Origin: Bradysia coprophila
Taxonomy: Eukaryota > Arthropoda > Insecta > Diptera > Sciaridae
Length of the DNA stretch: 64,000 bases
Assembly: GCF_014529535.1 (NCBI RefSeq)
Contig: NC_050735.1
Span: forward strand, 10,799,739 to 10,863,738
Reading direction: 5' to 3'
Shown in pieces: positions 12,501 to 26,642 of the stretch; position 1 is the stretch's first letter, and the number at the start of each line of letters is the position of its first letter. Made by a program: the position numbers and the translations under genes. The notes beneath the pieces are model-generated. The model did not search any database, was not told the origin of the DNA, and was given only the letters and a program-made list of their open reading frames with translations.

Positions 12501-15500
12501 TGTTGTTGGTTTAATTGACATGGTGGACGTTCTGGTTGCAGCATTTCCTCCTCGTTACACTCGGATGCCAGGCTTGGTGACGACGATACCGACCGCCTTG
12601 TTTGGATCATTTCGTTCTCCGTCCATTTATCATTGAACGAGCGAATGTAGGGTAATCGATCATTTTCGTCAGAGTCTCGAATCATATGGCTTTCCGTTCT
12701 GTACTCTGCTCGCACGGACGCACTGAATGCTTTTTGTTTGATAAAGTCCTGTGAAGCGCTCAGGTCAGATTGGAAACTGGATTTGCTCTTGTGATCGTCA
12801 GCATTCGAAATCATCTCGTCAGCAGACGATGTTATGTTTGATGACTGAGATGATGGTGGAACCTAAAAGAAATATTATTTTACATTAGTAATAAGGCCAG
12901 TGCTGAGGCGTCAGAATAAGGCCAGCACAAATTTGTGGCGTTAACTCACCCATCGTTCGTCCGATGGAACAGATATCGTATGGTTCAGCTTGTTTTCCTC
13001 TTTATTATCGTCCCGGTCAGCATCATCAACACCATCATCGGGCCTGATTTGATCACCTTGCATCGGTTCACTCATCTTACCAACGTTAGAGATTTCATTG
13101 CACGTGTCCATCGTGTTGTCGGGCGATGTATCCAGTTCAATGACTTGTGGATCATTTTCGTTGACTCGAACCTCGTCCGGTTGTTGCTTTTTGAATTTCT
13201 GTCTCAATTTGCTCACCAAATCCATGGACTCTTTGGTACTGTCCTCTTTAAAGTCTTGTTGAAATAAGTTGTCCACCGGGAATGAAAATGTAGACAAATT
13301 GGGCTGGATATCCGTTGTGGGTATTGAAAAGTCGGATCTGCCGAAATTGTTGTCGTCGAAGGGAATCATAGGTTGATTCGATTCTTTAGTTTTTGACGGT
13401 GAGAACATCGATTGTTCTTCAACTTTTGCTTTGTCATCGGTAATGAGATTGCTTGTCGCTTCAACATCGACGGATTTCAGTTCAGTGGCTGTAGGCGAGG
13501 GTTTCGTTTCGTTGAAACTACTCAAATTAATGCCGACCTTTTCGTCACCACCAGTTATATCAATAATTTCGATGTCAACACTTTGGGCAGCTTTAATATC
13601 GACATTCTGATGTTCCATATCTCGGACTGGATGACCCGATCCAGCTTCTGCTGTCGGCGAACTTATAAATTTCATGTCTCGTTCGCGTTTGCTTAGAAGC
13701 TTATCAAGATTTCCCGTACTCTTGTTCAATTTATTGACAGAACTGTGCTCAGCCTTTCGTTCGATAATCTCTTGTTCCAGTGAAGGTTCCGCTGATATTA
13801 ATTTCTTGTCCGTTTCCCGTTTCTTAGGAGAAAGTTCACAGGACTTGCGGCTCTCTTTTTCGAATGACGTGTTGTCGTAAATATGTTCGACTGCTTTAGC
13901 GGCTTCGTCAACTTTATTTGAATGTCCTTCGGATTGTTTGGTTGGTGAGTCATTGCCGGCAGATTTTTGCTCGTTAAGTAAACTTTGTTTCTGTTTCGTA
14001 GGTGATGATTCGCTGGACTTGCGTTCGTACGGTTGTTTTGACTTTGTAGGCTTGCTGATCTCTTCTGTTGCGACCACTGTAGTTTTGTCAGCTGTTTCGA
14101 TGGTTTCGCTTGCTGTCTTGGTACCCTTAGCCAAATTTCCCGATCGCAGGTCAGCAGATTGTCGTCGATTACATGATATACTTGATCTTTTGCCACCACG
14201 GCCAATTGATTTTGGAGTCGTAGGTGTTTTAGTTGATGGCTCATCTCGTTTGAAGGTTTCGGTATTGCTGGCACTTTGATCCAATTCTCTGTTTGGCTTC
14301 TTGTTGTTAATGTCTTTGCGACATTTTTGAGGCGTTTGCTTGACTGCTTTAGCTGAACTGATGCTGGGCTTTCTTTTTCGCTTTTTATAAGATTCCGAAG
14401 CATTGCTCGCGCTGCTTGACTCTGAATCACTATCTGACGAATCATTGCTCGTGACAGAGCCAGAGGATTTTGAATCCTTGTTAAGAAAGGGCAAGTCCTT
14501 GGCTTTGTCACTTTTAGCGTCTTTGACAGAATTCTTCGCAACGGTACTAGCTTCTTCATCTTCGCTATCGGATGACGACGAACTGGATGAATACGACGAC
14601 GACGAAGAGCTCGACTCTGAACTAGTCCCACTTGAAACAACCACCGATTTCTTTTCGTCTTTCCGACTTGGTACGGTAGTGGGCTGAGCTTTTGGCTTCT
14701 CCTCCACTGTTGCTTGTACATTTCCTTGTGAATCGGGAGCCGGTTTCCCCAGTCCACTTTTAATGTGTTCTGCAGCTTTTTTAGCGGCCTGTCTCTGGGG
14801 CACGTATGCAACGAGAATATCTTTGTCCACCGTTTCCTTTTGCTTTTCCTTAACATCAGCAACGGGCTCAACCGATGGTTCTTTGTCTTTGGTAGGCGTT
14901 TTGAGTTTTTGTGCATTTTTGCTAGGCCGACCTTTCGGTCTTTGTGGAGTGACAGGAGCTTTCGTTGGCGTTGAATCGGGCTGTTGTTGCGTAGATTCCT
15001 TTTCAACATCTTTTGCTGGTTCTTTGAGGTCTTTCTTCTCCTTCTCGTCGTCTTTTGTGTCCTTTTTAACAGGACCAGCAACTGTTGTTCTCATCATATT
15101 TTCACTAGCTTTTTTAGCTGCTTTCCTTTGTGGCACCACCAGAAGATCAACGGAAATATCGGAAGGCTTATCCTTTTTGGTCTCGTTTTTCTTGCTTTTG
15201 CTTTCCGGAGGTTCACTTTCCAGCTTCTCAACAAATTTATCTTTGTCCAATTTTTTGTCTTTCTGCACCGTATGTGACACCTCTTGTGTCGAATTGTTTT
15301 TCTTGTTCTTCACTTCTTTAACATCCTTAGCAGGTTTTGTTTCTCGTTCGTTTTTCTTCTTTGTCTCCTCTGCTTCTTTCTCTTTCACATTTTCTTTGGG
15401 CATTGGTATTCGTGGCGATGTTTCCTCGTCCTTATCTCGGAGAAGTTTCGCTGAGTTTACATTAAACTCTTTCATAGCTGCCTTTGTACGGAAGGAATGC

Positions 15501-18500
15501 TGCTGAGAGTCGCTGGCCGTATGATCGGTCTTCTCCTTATCCGTACTTTCTTCACTGTCTGAATAAATTGCCGTCAAGATTTTCTTTGTGTCTGCCGCAC
15601 TACCGATGTGTTGACCGCTGCTGTTTCGAATCGGTATTAATTCATCACTTTCACTACCCGACGATTTGCTTCTATTCAGTTCGCGTTCCATTTGTCGCAA
15701 GGATCGATTTTTTGGTGTCCGCTTTTCATTCACTAATAATTGATCGTCATCACTGGAACTGTCCAATGTCTTTTTCATTCGATTTATCGAAACGGCACTT
15801 ATGCGTCGCTTCCGTCGATCCGTCTTCGTAGCCGTATCTTTCTCGAGCGGTTTTTGCGCGGTCTTCTTGCGAATCGACGGTGTCGTCGATTTGGAGGATT
15901 TTATCGATTTTGTGGCATCAAAATCACTTTCACTGGAAAACGTATCATACACCGAGTCAAACATTATGGACGACATCGGCATAGACGATACCGACACCCC
16001 ATTTAAGTGAGTTCGTTTGTTTGTCGACTGGGCTAATTGTCTCTTTCCTTTCAATTGTCCGTTAAAGTCAATATTATTCACTCGGTCATCGGTCGGAGAA
16101 GACGATGCTGATCCCGAACCGGTTATGCCCGATAAAATACTTTCTAATTTCAATATAACACTTTTATCACTTGAATAAGCTTTATCATACACCGATCGAA
16201 CATTGTTCGCCCGACACACCGCTTTAATTACGTTATCGTCCAATTTGTTCGATTTGATTTCGTTCAGTACGGACACTTGTTTGTGGAACGTCTGTTCGCG
16301 CATTTTGAAAAACGATCGACTTAATTTCTCTCGTCTACTGACCATATAACACAAATTTCTAACACGTTCTAAGTCCTGTCTTAGATGCACAAACATTTTC
16401 ATTTTTTCAATATCGGCCGGTTCATGCTTATGTTCCACCATATCGACGTCGTCCCATTTGTGCGGTATCAGCGATTCATTGCGCAGTGACTTTCGCTTGA
16501 TGATCCAGTAGTTGTAAATGCAGTAAATTGCCTCCTGATCGACGTCCATTAAATGGCAACTAATGTCCCGTATATTCACATGCTTCTCGAATTCGGCCTC
16601 GATTTCCTGCACACGTTTTTTCCGCACAATTGTCTTCTCTTCCGATGTCATGTCGCGACGTTGTTTCTTCCGTTTGGTGTCTTCTTCGTCCGATCCCGAT
16701 TTACCCGCATTGTTATTCGATGGACCCTTGTCCTTTTTGCTCTTGTTCAAACTGTGCTTCTGACAGTACGAACGCAACTTGACGCCATCCTCGGCATTCT
16801 CATCTTCGATGATTGCACGCATCTCCAAACCATGCTGGAATGCACAGGTAACGTGATATGCGGTTTTACAAGTTTTCACCGAACACTGTATGCACGCGCC
16901 GACACGTTCACGGCACAGTACACAAATTAGTGCCCATCGACTGGCCGGAATACTCGAAATTTTCGTTATCGGTTCCATTCGATCCACCGATCCGATGCTT
17001 ACTTCAGGTATCCACAGAGCGCAGGACACGTGCGCCCATTTGTGACCGGAACGTGTTGATTTCATTGCACCGCCTTTGTTGGGACAAAGCACACAGTCGG
17101 GACGTTGACCCATTGAACATGTTCGGCAAAGCCATTGACCTAATGGAATGTAAAATCGAATTAGTTGGATGTTCGTTTGAGAACGAGTTCTGAGGTTTGT
17201 GGGGATGTAAGACTGTGAGGACTTGGACCATGTTTATACATTACTCGATAAGTGAGAAAATGATGCAATGTCATTGTAAAATCAATTGAAAAATTACATG
17301 GGGCTGTTACCGACAAAAATGTATCTTGACACCCTGTCGTGCTACCTTTTCTGAACAGGAGAAAAGTTCTCGAGAAGTTAAACTGACCAACACAAATTGC
17401 TGGAAAGCCCAGAAACAATTGTGAAGTAAAGGATTGGTTAGTGGCTATAGCTAGAGCATCCGAAGTATCGAGAAGGACAACAGTTATTGCTGTAAATCGG
17501 AAAATTAGCTATGAAGCAACAAGAAAACGCTTGAATTAAATAAAGGGTAATCCACATTTCTGTGAAGAGAACAGCGTTAGTAAAACGTCCACCTTAAATT
17601 ACCTCAAGACTACATTGCACTAATACAATCAATGTGCGACTCACATCAGTGAGAAGGAAAATTTACACAGCGAAACCACTCACCTGATGGTATTGCTGTG
17701 ATTCCGTAGCATGCTTGATGCACACAAATGTTACAACTATCACAAAACACCATTTCGTTAGCTTCCTCCGAATCTGGCGATCGACACACATCACATATCA
17801 CATTTTCATCGTACTCAATGCCTAATCCTTGCTCACTTTTCACCATTGCTTGAATTTTGTCCCAACATCGAACCTGATTTTGGAAGAGAAAAAAAAAGAT
17901 TAATTTAGATCGTACACTTGACTCGGTTGTGTCAGGACTCTTTTTGATACGATTTTTCATAGTTTGACTTTCTGGCTAGGGAATCCAATCGGTGAATTTC
18001 ATTTTTTTTTTAAATACCGGTTGGACTCACTATTCCTGGCCCGTCCAGTCAAGAACCGTGTCATAGAAATAGTTGGACAAAAATTTGTTTTTCAGGTCAA
18101 CAGTTCAAGTTACCTCAAGTTCTTCAATGACACGCTCGAATTGGTCTTCGGTGATACTCGGAGCACCAGCTAAGGCCCGTTCGCCATTAATTATTTTTAA
18201 CCATGTGTCATCGAATTGATCCAAATCGTAGGCACATGCTGCTTCAGCCATAGCCGGTGTATTCGATAAATAATGTTGTTCGGAAGAGAAGTTTTCGTCT
18301 TTCGTGATGCGAATGAATTTATTTTTCGGTCTGAAAAACACGTAACAGAAAACATTTGTGAAAAAATGAACTTCACTCCACCGCTAGTCGCATCGGCCTC
18401 GACTTACAGTTTAAAATCTTGTCGTCCCGTATAAAACGATTCATGCTGCTTCGCCGATACGGTCGGCTCCGGCAACGAATCAGGATTGACAGGCACCTGA

Positions 18501-18835
18501 ACGCCACGTTCCCATTCCTGTTTCCATTGATCTGTAATCACCCAGTATTCATCGGCCGCCAACGGTTCCGAATCGGGCAATTTCATGGCACTGATGAGAT
18601 CTTTTCGAAATAGTTCGGCCGGCGCCTCCGGTGCCGAACGATTGTATATGCTAGATATTTTCAGATCGATAATGGGTCGCGGTTGCCACGTCGACGATGT
18701 TGCGCCATCTTCGTCATCGTCTACGGCGGTTGACGGTGGTATTTTGCCTTTGGTCGGCGGTCGGCCCTTCCGCCGCTTGGTCGGTAGCGGTTCATCATTG
18801 TCGAAACGATTTTGGCGTTTGTTACGTTGCGACAT
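9527..18835 (-). CDS. rno: PHD-finger protein Rhinoceros (JADE family), five coding exons, 2786 aa
   Basis: Coding exons on the minus strand: 18835-18408, 18330-18114, 17873-17684, 17139-12950 and 12862-9527 (stop TGA 9529-9527). All junctions are GT-AG and the phases agree (2, 0, 1, 0). The N-terminal part (about residues 70-240) is the enhancer-of-polycomb-like region. A C4HC3 PHD finger spans about 242-286, split by an intron after IPSG and resuming with QWLCRTC. An extended PHD with the [12 protein letters not shown] signature follows at about 294-407. This order is that of JADE/Rhinoceros proteins, which act in the nucleus with histone acetyltransferases; Drosophila Rno restrains EGFR/Ras signalling in the eye. 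The remaining 2300 or so residues are disordered and Lys/Ser/Glu-rich, with a serine stretch in the large exon, AT-hook-like KGRP motifs and an RG-rich block (near 11590-11650). The Drosophila protein is, to my knowledge, a few hundred residues longer. ATG 18835 was chosen because it opens directly into the conserved N terminus. Confidence 0.95.
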
Positions 18836-21800
18836 TTTTTGTTTACAAAAAAAATGTGTTTTTTTTTTGGTAAATTGTTCACAAGCTGGTTTGTCTATAC
18901 CACTTGGACAAAATGAGCACGGCGTCCAAAATAACGCTTGATTATTTCGTTTTTACTTGTTTGGTTGTACATAAAAGCAAACGTTTAGAATCCTGAAACG
19001 GAGAAACGTTTTTATTGCAAATTGAAAGTTGAATGTTACAGGGTCGATATCGATAGGGAGGCTACGTAAGTGCTTTAATTAGTGTAAAATTCTAAAAATG
19101 GACTGCAGCAAAAAAAAATCGCATCCATCAATCTGACGATGTTTATTTATTTACTCCGAACTCATCGTCAATACACCGAATTATTAATGGATTTTTTAAT
19201 GCAATTAATAATTCACTGTAAATTATGCACTGCACAATTACCAGGATGGAAGTTTTAAATCAATTTGATATTTTAAAAACGAAGAGACACTGGAAAATTC
19301 ATTTAACCAACATTCCCGTGTCGACTGGCAAAAAAATTATGTCTCTTGTGGAAAAGAAGTAAACAGATATGGTGGAATGGGTGTTCGTTCACATCCTAAG
19401 TAGATATCAAAGCTGGAGCGTCAACAACAGGTGAGCGAAAATAGTAAAAGAAAAATGCTTGTGTACCATCCGTATAACATCAGCGGTTATTTGTTTTCTA
19501 ATAAGTAGTGCAACGACCTCGAAGGACATCGAAAAATAGTAGTTGGAGAATACGGTTGGAGGGTGTTCGATGTGCAACAATGTAAAATTGAATACCGTGG
19601 TAACCAATGAGAAATGATTCTATTTACCTTAGCTGGAAAGGTGGTTTGCTTTGCTCATTCTTACCGCTTCTTATTGAATTTACCGAGAAATTTACAGAGA
19701 TATTTTCGTCAAAGATATTTAGTGTCACTATAACGGGACTATTGATTTTGAATTGGATCACTTCAGGCTAATTCGCAGAACTACATCATGTAACCATGGT
19801 GACGTTTTCACAAAGACTTTACTATAAACCCCCGGCTGCATCAATCGAACTAATTTCGAGTCCAATTTGAACGAATTAGATTCTTAATTGATACAGTAAC
19901 TCAATCAAAGTGAAATAATTTTGAACGTTTGGGGACCTACCAATCTACAGCTATTTCAGTTACATTCTGTTAACATAAACTACTCTGACTGACAAGATCC
20001 AAACACGGTACACAGATTGAATAGAAATAAATGAAAAAAAAAATCCAAATCAATTACAGGAAATGCAGAATCCGCGAAAAAAATTGTTAGCACCCGCAGA
20101 TATATACAAATTTAGAGTTATGATGGGATGTGTATTTTGGTTACATAAAAGCCCTCCAGCATATAATTCAATATTAATTGAAATTTTATACATATACATT
20201 CCAGTACGACCTGAGATAATAAGCAATAAAAAAACGTCAACAACAAGAACGAAAATTATTTTCAGCCGTACCATGACTAGTCGACCAAATTAATCGAAAA
20301 AATATTAAAAATTTAAACCGAAAAGCTGTAGTGCAAATAAACAAATCATAAATAAACTGGCACGCAAGTACCATTGCACATCCTTCATTATTAGTGGAGT
20401 TTAGATACACCCTAAACATATATACACATATCTATGCATGCGTAGCATTGGATTTGTTTTTGTTTATTTCTATTATACGACAAAAAAAACTAATAGAAAA
20501 TCCTATGTCCGAAACATCGAATGGATAAACTATTTTGGATGAATACCCGACGATACTAGCGATTTGTAAATAATTTATTTGCTAAAAATGTCCAGAAAAT
20601 AATGGATTTTGAAGGAGCGAACCATGCAATACCTACTCTCAACATTTTTTTTTGTACTTACTACATAATTATATAGAATGTTCAATGATTGCAGCCTTTT
20701 TCATATCTTATTGTACAATAAGCAACCTGTAAATTGAAGAAAATCCATTATCCACTTGCGAATTTGATTTGCATTTTGTGCATTCAATACAGAACGTTTT
20801 CGACTTGCAACAAAAAAATCGCATTTTATTTTCACAATTTTTATCATCTAAAAATCAATTTTTGCAAGATTTTCGGTTGTCACTCTCTTATTTATTATAT
20901 ACATTCTCCCGCAATCGAAATGAAATGCATTTACGAATTTTTATTATTTGCAATTATCCGACATTCACACCATTTTTTCCACAATAAATTACTGTCACTA
21001 GAACGGGCAATTGTGCCACTTCAATTTATCACCAAAATTGTCCAGAACAATTGCATTTTTGACCGATAAAAATGTTTTTTTTCGTTATAATTTTCAATAT
21101 CCAAAGTGACACCAGAGTAAACAACAACCCATAAGCAGCCATCATCATCGCATAAAATCATTTCCCGCACCAGAATATCCGCGTTAATTTAATGGCCGTT
21201 CCGATTTCAATATTTTTTTTGTTACAATTCAATTAGACTTCATTGCATACCACTTTTTGCAGCATTTATTAACTATTTTGAGTAATTCACAGACTTAGAC
21301 ATGGCCGCCTTCATTTTGGAATCCATTTTTATATATAATTAAATCGTAAATTTCTCAAAATCATTTTGACAGATTGTAGATGGCACCACTTGGTCGTTCA
21401 TCTATGGAAATATTTGGCTGTTTGGTACGTTTTGTTGGTCGATCTATTCGACGTTCACGCGGTCTTTCGGTCAACTAATCAATAAATTGTTGTTGTGGAA
21501 AAGAAATAATTTTTGCGCCATCGAAACTGACGAACGGTTGAAATGATTTTAATTTATAGTTTGTTGCACATCTTCCGATCCAATTTTTGATTGACATAAT
21601 TAATTTTGGTAACTAAATCAATTGATGAAGTTGAAGTATGTACATTGCTAACTTTGATTTAATAAAGAGGGTGCATTACCTTCCTTTTTTAATGCTTTGA
21701 ATAAGTTGAAAAACAAAAAAATTTTAAACTCATACAAGATTACAAGTAAAGAACTTGAGCACCGGTGAAAATAAAAGTGTCAAATGCTCGAAAACGAATA

Positions 21801-21886
21801 CTCGCGATCTCGTTTATTTTCACCAGGGTGCTTTCATTTTAGGCTTTTTTTGGTCGGAAAATATTGTTAAACAAACTCAAATAACT

Positions 21887-21948
21887 TTAAGGCCAGTTCA
21901 TGGTCGCATATATCGCAAAAATGTATGCGAGTATGAACTGGCCTTAAG
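21887..21948. repeat. 62-bp inverted repeat (hairpin)
   Basis: TTAAGGCCAGTTCAT near 21887 is matched by ATGAACTGGCCTTAA ending near 21947, with further pairing of TCGCATA and TATGCGA toward the centre. A compact perfect-stem hairpin such as this may be a solo transposon fragment or a structured RNA; neither can be decided here. Confidence 0.8.
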
Positions 21949-24110
21949 AACTCAGAAGATAGAATAAAAATGTTGTCGCATTGTTCTGCTAGTTCAAATT
22001 TTATTATTCCCTAAGTAAAAGTTTTTCCTATTACGAAATTCGCACTCACAGTAGAGATGGTGGAGAGGCGGGTCATTGTTTTGTGCTAGTACGATTGCGT
22101 CGGTTATAAACGTCATAAAATGTCAACGCATCATACAAACATTTTTTTACGCGAAAGAATATTTTGTTTTGTTTCTATTCATGTATATAACTCAAACAAT
22201 GATTTCAATTAAGAACAAAAGAGGAAAACATCGACATGAATAGCATTCACTTCACACTTTTGTATTTCTGATGGAGTATCACTCATTGCTGGTTTTCGGT
22301 GTGATGTTGATGTAGTATATACACCGAGAAATCTCTTGTGGAAATGAATAGTTATTTTCTTGGATTGCGTGCAATATGACAAATGTAATGACTTGAACTT
22401 ATTGTCTGGTGATTCAATGGACACTCTGTAGTTATTATCGGGTTCCATAAATTCTGTCTACTTTGAATGCTCTAGACTCGAAGGCTTAGAGGTATAGGTA
22501 TTGGAATTTCAGTGGTTCTAGATTTGAAACGTTCGGTGGAGCAAAGTAGTTCTGGAAATTTGACAATTAAATGATTCTGAACAGCACCTCGAAAAAAATA
22601 TTTTGGCTGTGAAAATACATGAATTCCGCTGGAATTTATTTTTTTAGATTTTTTCCAGCTGACGCAAAATCATTGAAATTCGCTGTATTATCGATGAAAC
22701 GTACCACATTTCATCAACAGAACAGTCCTGAAAAGTCCACCCCCTAGACACTTCGACAAAGAATATGGGTATGTGAGTAGCAGGAATAGTGTCACACCCT
22801 GTAAAGGTCTCAACAAAATTTTACTGGGACGACGTTATTGCTGAACTTTAAAAAAGTGTCATTTTTAAGGCTCCGGGAACGGTTTTTCTAGTATCGCTTC
22901 GGCGGTAAGTGTTCGTCATTTAGGGATGGAAGCAACAAAAGAGACAATATTTTTATTGTTTGGCTTGCAACCTCAGGAATGACGTTAAAATTGTTATCTA
23001 TCATTCGGCATATAATCAGGTAGTAGAGCTAGTATCATACTAGTAGTATGACTGTAGTAATTGAGAAAATGTAAACCGATTGACCAATGAAAGTCTTTCG
23101 CTTTCATTCATTAATATTCATGATCGTTTTGGGCTATATCATTATCCAAAGCATTATCACATAATTTATACTTACATCAGCAGACAACATTGTTATAGAA
23201 TGTTTTAGAATTTTGTAAGTGAAAACGGTAGGTCGAGGAAAAACCATATAGACATGTGGTTTGGTTGTTCGTTTTTTGGTCTTGAGATGGGAGCATAAAA
23301 CTTGTGCTGTTTGTTGTTTTGTATTGTTTACTGATAAAAATTGTTAGGAATTTCATGATTATTCTAACTTAGGTCATTTGGGGAAAGGGAAGAGCAATGA
23401 TAGGCTCTGTTAAGCTTTTTTGTTTTTGTTTTTGTTTCGGGCTTTCCTGGATGTTTCTCTTGTCTATTGCTAAAACGTAACGTTAAAAAACCCGGCTGTG
23501 CCATTTGATGATAAAGAACCTGATCAAAAAAAATCGGTTTAGCCATTAAGATCATCTGCTATCGATAGCAACGACAAACATAAAGCGACAAACAAAAGCT
23601 AGACTCCTTTTATATCGTAAAATGCATGTTTGAACAAACGAAGTAAATGATTTTGTAGCCAAAGCTTTGATCAAACACTAGACGATACTTTCAACAATAT
23701 AAGGACCAGATTTTATTACCAAGTATTTAATTACGATCTATGTCGTAGCTAGATGACAACGCTTACAATTCACAAATATGTTTGGAAATGGAATTTGTAG
23801 GAAAACATATAATTCAAAGTGAATAGAGAATTTTCACAATGAAAAACATGAGATTCTTCACTCAATAGGCCGTGATAAAATGATGTTTTGCTGATGCTTT
23901 GTCTGATGACAGTTCGGGGGAGAAAATTTCCATTTTCTCTCCTCTGGTTTTATCATGAACCTTTATGGATTTGTAGAGCCGTTTCTTTTTCGATAGACGA
24001 TATTGTTTCCGCAGCATTGATAGCAGCACTTTCTACGTTCATTCTGTAACTTTGAACTGTTTCAGCTCTTCGCTTGACTCTTCTTACAAAATCTTCAATA
24101 TTTTTTCTGC

Positions 24111-24114
<4 letters not shown>

Positions 24115-24143
<29 letters not shown>
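24115..24143. repeat. CT dinucleotide microsatellite
   Basis: An uninterrupted run of about 14 CT units, followed by CTTTCTG. Likely polymorphic in length. Confidence 0.9.
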
Positions 24144-24146
<3 letters not shown>

Positions 24147-26397
24147 GTTGCGCCCCTCCAATGCTCTATCTGCAGTTAGCTTCGGTGCTAGAGAGAACAT
24201 TGGCCCCTGTCATCTCCTAGAAAACTAGATTGTGGAAATTGTTATCGTCACTATCGCAAAATACCAGCGATGGCACTGCTTTCGAGTTGGTCTTTTGAAA
24301 TACGAAATTTAAAAATCAAACTCATTTGTTAGGAAATTAAATTTTCGATCCATGAAATTTTTTTTCGATGAAGTGACAGAAGTGACCTACTTGCCGACAG
24401 CGTCAATCACAGAGAGTCATGTGAAATAGTGCTCAAATCCACAATCTATAATATCTGTGTGAGTTGGCGTAATTACGATGTCCTGGGCAATCGGGTACTT
24501 CTGTCCTTTATAGTAAGTTAAGAAAACGAATTTTAAGACTCGATTCGAAATATTTATTTTTTCTATAATAAAATGTCGAAAGAAATTAAATTAACAAATT
24601 TTTCTCATTTTTTTTAAAGAATAGAATTTTTCGCCATTTAAAAAATCGTTGAAGTCGATTCGATTACAATTTCTTTTTCTCACCTAAATACACTAGATTT
24701 ACAATTATTTTATGTACAATAATTTACACATTCAAACAAAATCAAATGTAATTACAATATTAAATTATGCTAATCATCAACTCCATCATATAATACAGAT
24801 ACACACTCATTCAATCATATTAATGCTCCTTTAGTCTTGATTGGACACTCACTAAAATTATTAGGGTTACAGTTCCCCAATTTTTCTGAATTTTTCATTC
24901 TTTTTCAAAATTGCCGCGCTTATTTACGATATTTGTAGCTTTCCATTTCGCAGAAATTTTCTATTTAAAATTCCAGAATGCGTAGCTATTTCTCTAGCCC
25001 GTAATGGTATTTCTGTGCAATCGATGTAAAAATTACCAACCCGAGGCGATGCCGAAGTTGACATAAATATTGTAAACTAACAGGATGTGTCACTTGATGA
25101 AAATGTACAAATTTGATTATCGATTATAAGTAAGCTTCCGGCGTTTTCTGAACTTCATACTAGGATACTAGGCTTAGGATATCAATTTTATCATATCTCA
25201 ACGTTTTCTATCGAGTGGAATAACCTGGTAGTTTACAATACATCGTTCGTATATGGATCGTATGTGTAAAATTTCAGTTAAGCCACAAGTTGGGAACAAA
25301 ATTTTATGTACAGCAGTGGTATCCACATTTCTACAAAACGTCACTTTTACGCACTAGTACGTTAATATATGGAAATCCCTTCACTCACTACTTCAATGGC
25401 ACTGTTGTACATGAAATCAATTTCCGTTTCATTATTACTCCTGTGAGCTGGGCGGTGCATTAGTTTCTCTCTTTGAATTTTCCATTTAAGTATCTTTTCA
25501 TTTCTCCTAATTCACAATTCAAAATTCGGTTGGTCTTCGGTAACCAAGTTCACAACACAAAAATCCGAACAAAAATACAACTTCCGGTAGAAAGAGTCAT
25601 GTCAGGGCACAGCGTAAGAAATTCAAAATCTTGTTTTATGCCATGCGTTACGCCCTTTCCGAATAAAAATCTCATTAATAAAACCAACCTAAATCCACCA
25701 CAATGAGTTAACCGAAATTGAAACTCCCACTTTTCGTGTCATGAATAAATTTTGGTTGTTTTCTCCGATGAAAAACAATTTTTCTGATTAAATTCATAGA
25801 AACGAAAGTTTTGGTAAATTGGTAAAAAATTAAGCGTTGAAATTATCAAGACTCGCGAGAACACATCATTCACATCAAATAGCTCAATTTACACTTACAT
25901 AACCTGAAGAGCAAGACCAAATAGAAATGAAAAATGAAAAAAAAAATTATCTAAGTTTGATGAATGGGTGTGTGTGTTCAAAAGCTATTCATATTCAATG
26001 CTTCATCCGTTCGTATAATTTTTGAGCAAAGTCCAGGGAAAACATGGATTTTTTTCTTTGAATATTTGATTGATTGTAAAGCAATTAAGAGAGAAGTTGC
26101 TAGTCATCTTTGTACTAAATTAGCTCAGCATGAATTACAGCCGTATCGGCGATTTCTTCATTCCAGCTTTGACTATATGGAAACCATCCCACCTTACAAT
26201 CAATGTTAATAAATTAATTAGTTTTAAATCCTCGGTCCTACAACGTCTACCGCTATTTAATCTTCTTTTTTTCCTGTCAGAATCTCGGTCATTCGTCTAT
26301 TATATCGGGTCTAAATGCAAGTTGTATAACAAAAACAAAATTGAAATGTCTGGCACTTTACATAAAAGGGGGAAAAGGTGTGTGAACGTTTACAATA

Positions 26398-26642
26398 TTA
26401 TTGAACTTCGCACACGAAATATGTTTCGAAGCTGCACGGCGAATCGTTCCATTTCAATCCTTTACCGTCCCGATTCCACAGTTCCATGCAATTTTCTTCT
26501 TCGCCATTTTCGTATCGGAAATTGTTCGGTTCGCCAGCATTCCAGTTGGTGAATGTTATCGGACGTCCATTAGCCATCCAGAAGAAATTTCCTTCATCGG
26601 CTAAATCAGTTCCAGACGTCCAGAAATGGTCGTTACCGAAGC
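26398..26642 (-). CDS. Lectin exon: C-terminal half of the CRD (EPN and WND motifs)
   Basis: Enters in phase 1 from the exon ending at 26702 (GAC TTC G, then GC) and reads GFGNDHFWTSGTDLADEG, then the W-x-A-G-E-P-N and L-K-W-N-D calcium/sugar-binding motifs, and ends ...YFVCEVQ and TAA. These are the diagnostic long-loop motifs of a C-type lectin domain; the intron position splits the fold before the long loop. Confidence 0.93.

Larger units (their letters stand above)
18836..26397. other. Intergenic region between rno and the lectin gene
   Basis: This region must contain the rno promoter and 5' UTR (just above 18835, possibly with a non-coding upstream exon) and, at its right end, the lectin 3' UTR. 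I see no coding exon with plausible splice signals or a recognisable domain. It holds a short hairpin at 21887-21948 and a CT microsatellite near 24115-24143. A variant poly(A) hexamer for the lectin (ATTAAA on minus) lies at 26256-26261. Confidence 0.5.

Noticed and set aside
13798..15081. A 427-codon minus-strand frame inside rno exon 4.
   Set aside because: It is the same strand in another frame, a Lys/Arg/Gln-rich shadow of the disordered Rhinoceros region; the sense frame continues uninterrupted through it.
9651..17193. Numerous plus-strand open frames of 60-247 codons opposite rno (for example 14763-15506 and 9651-10247).
   Set aside because: They are antisense shadows of the long rno exons: Ser/Phe/Leu-rich products mirror the Lys/Ser/Glu-rich sense protein and carry no domain.
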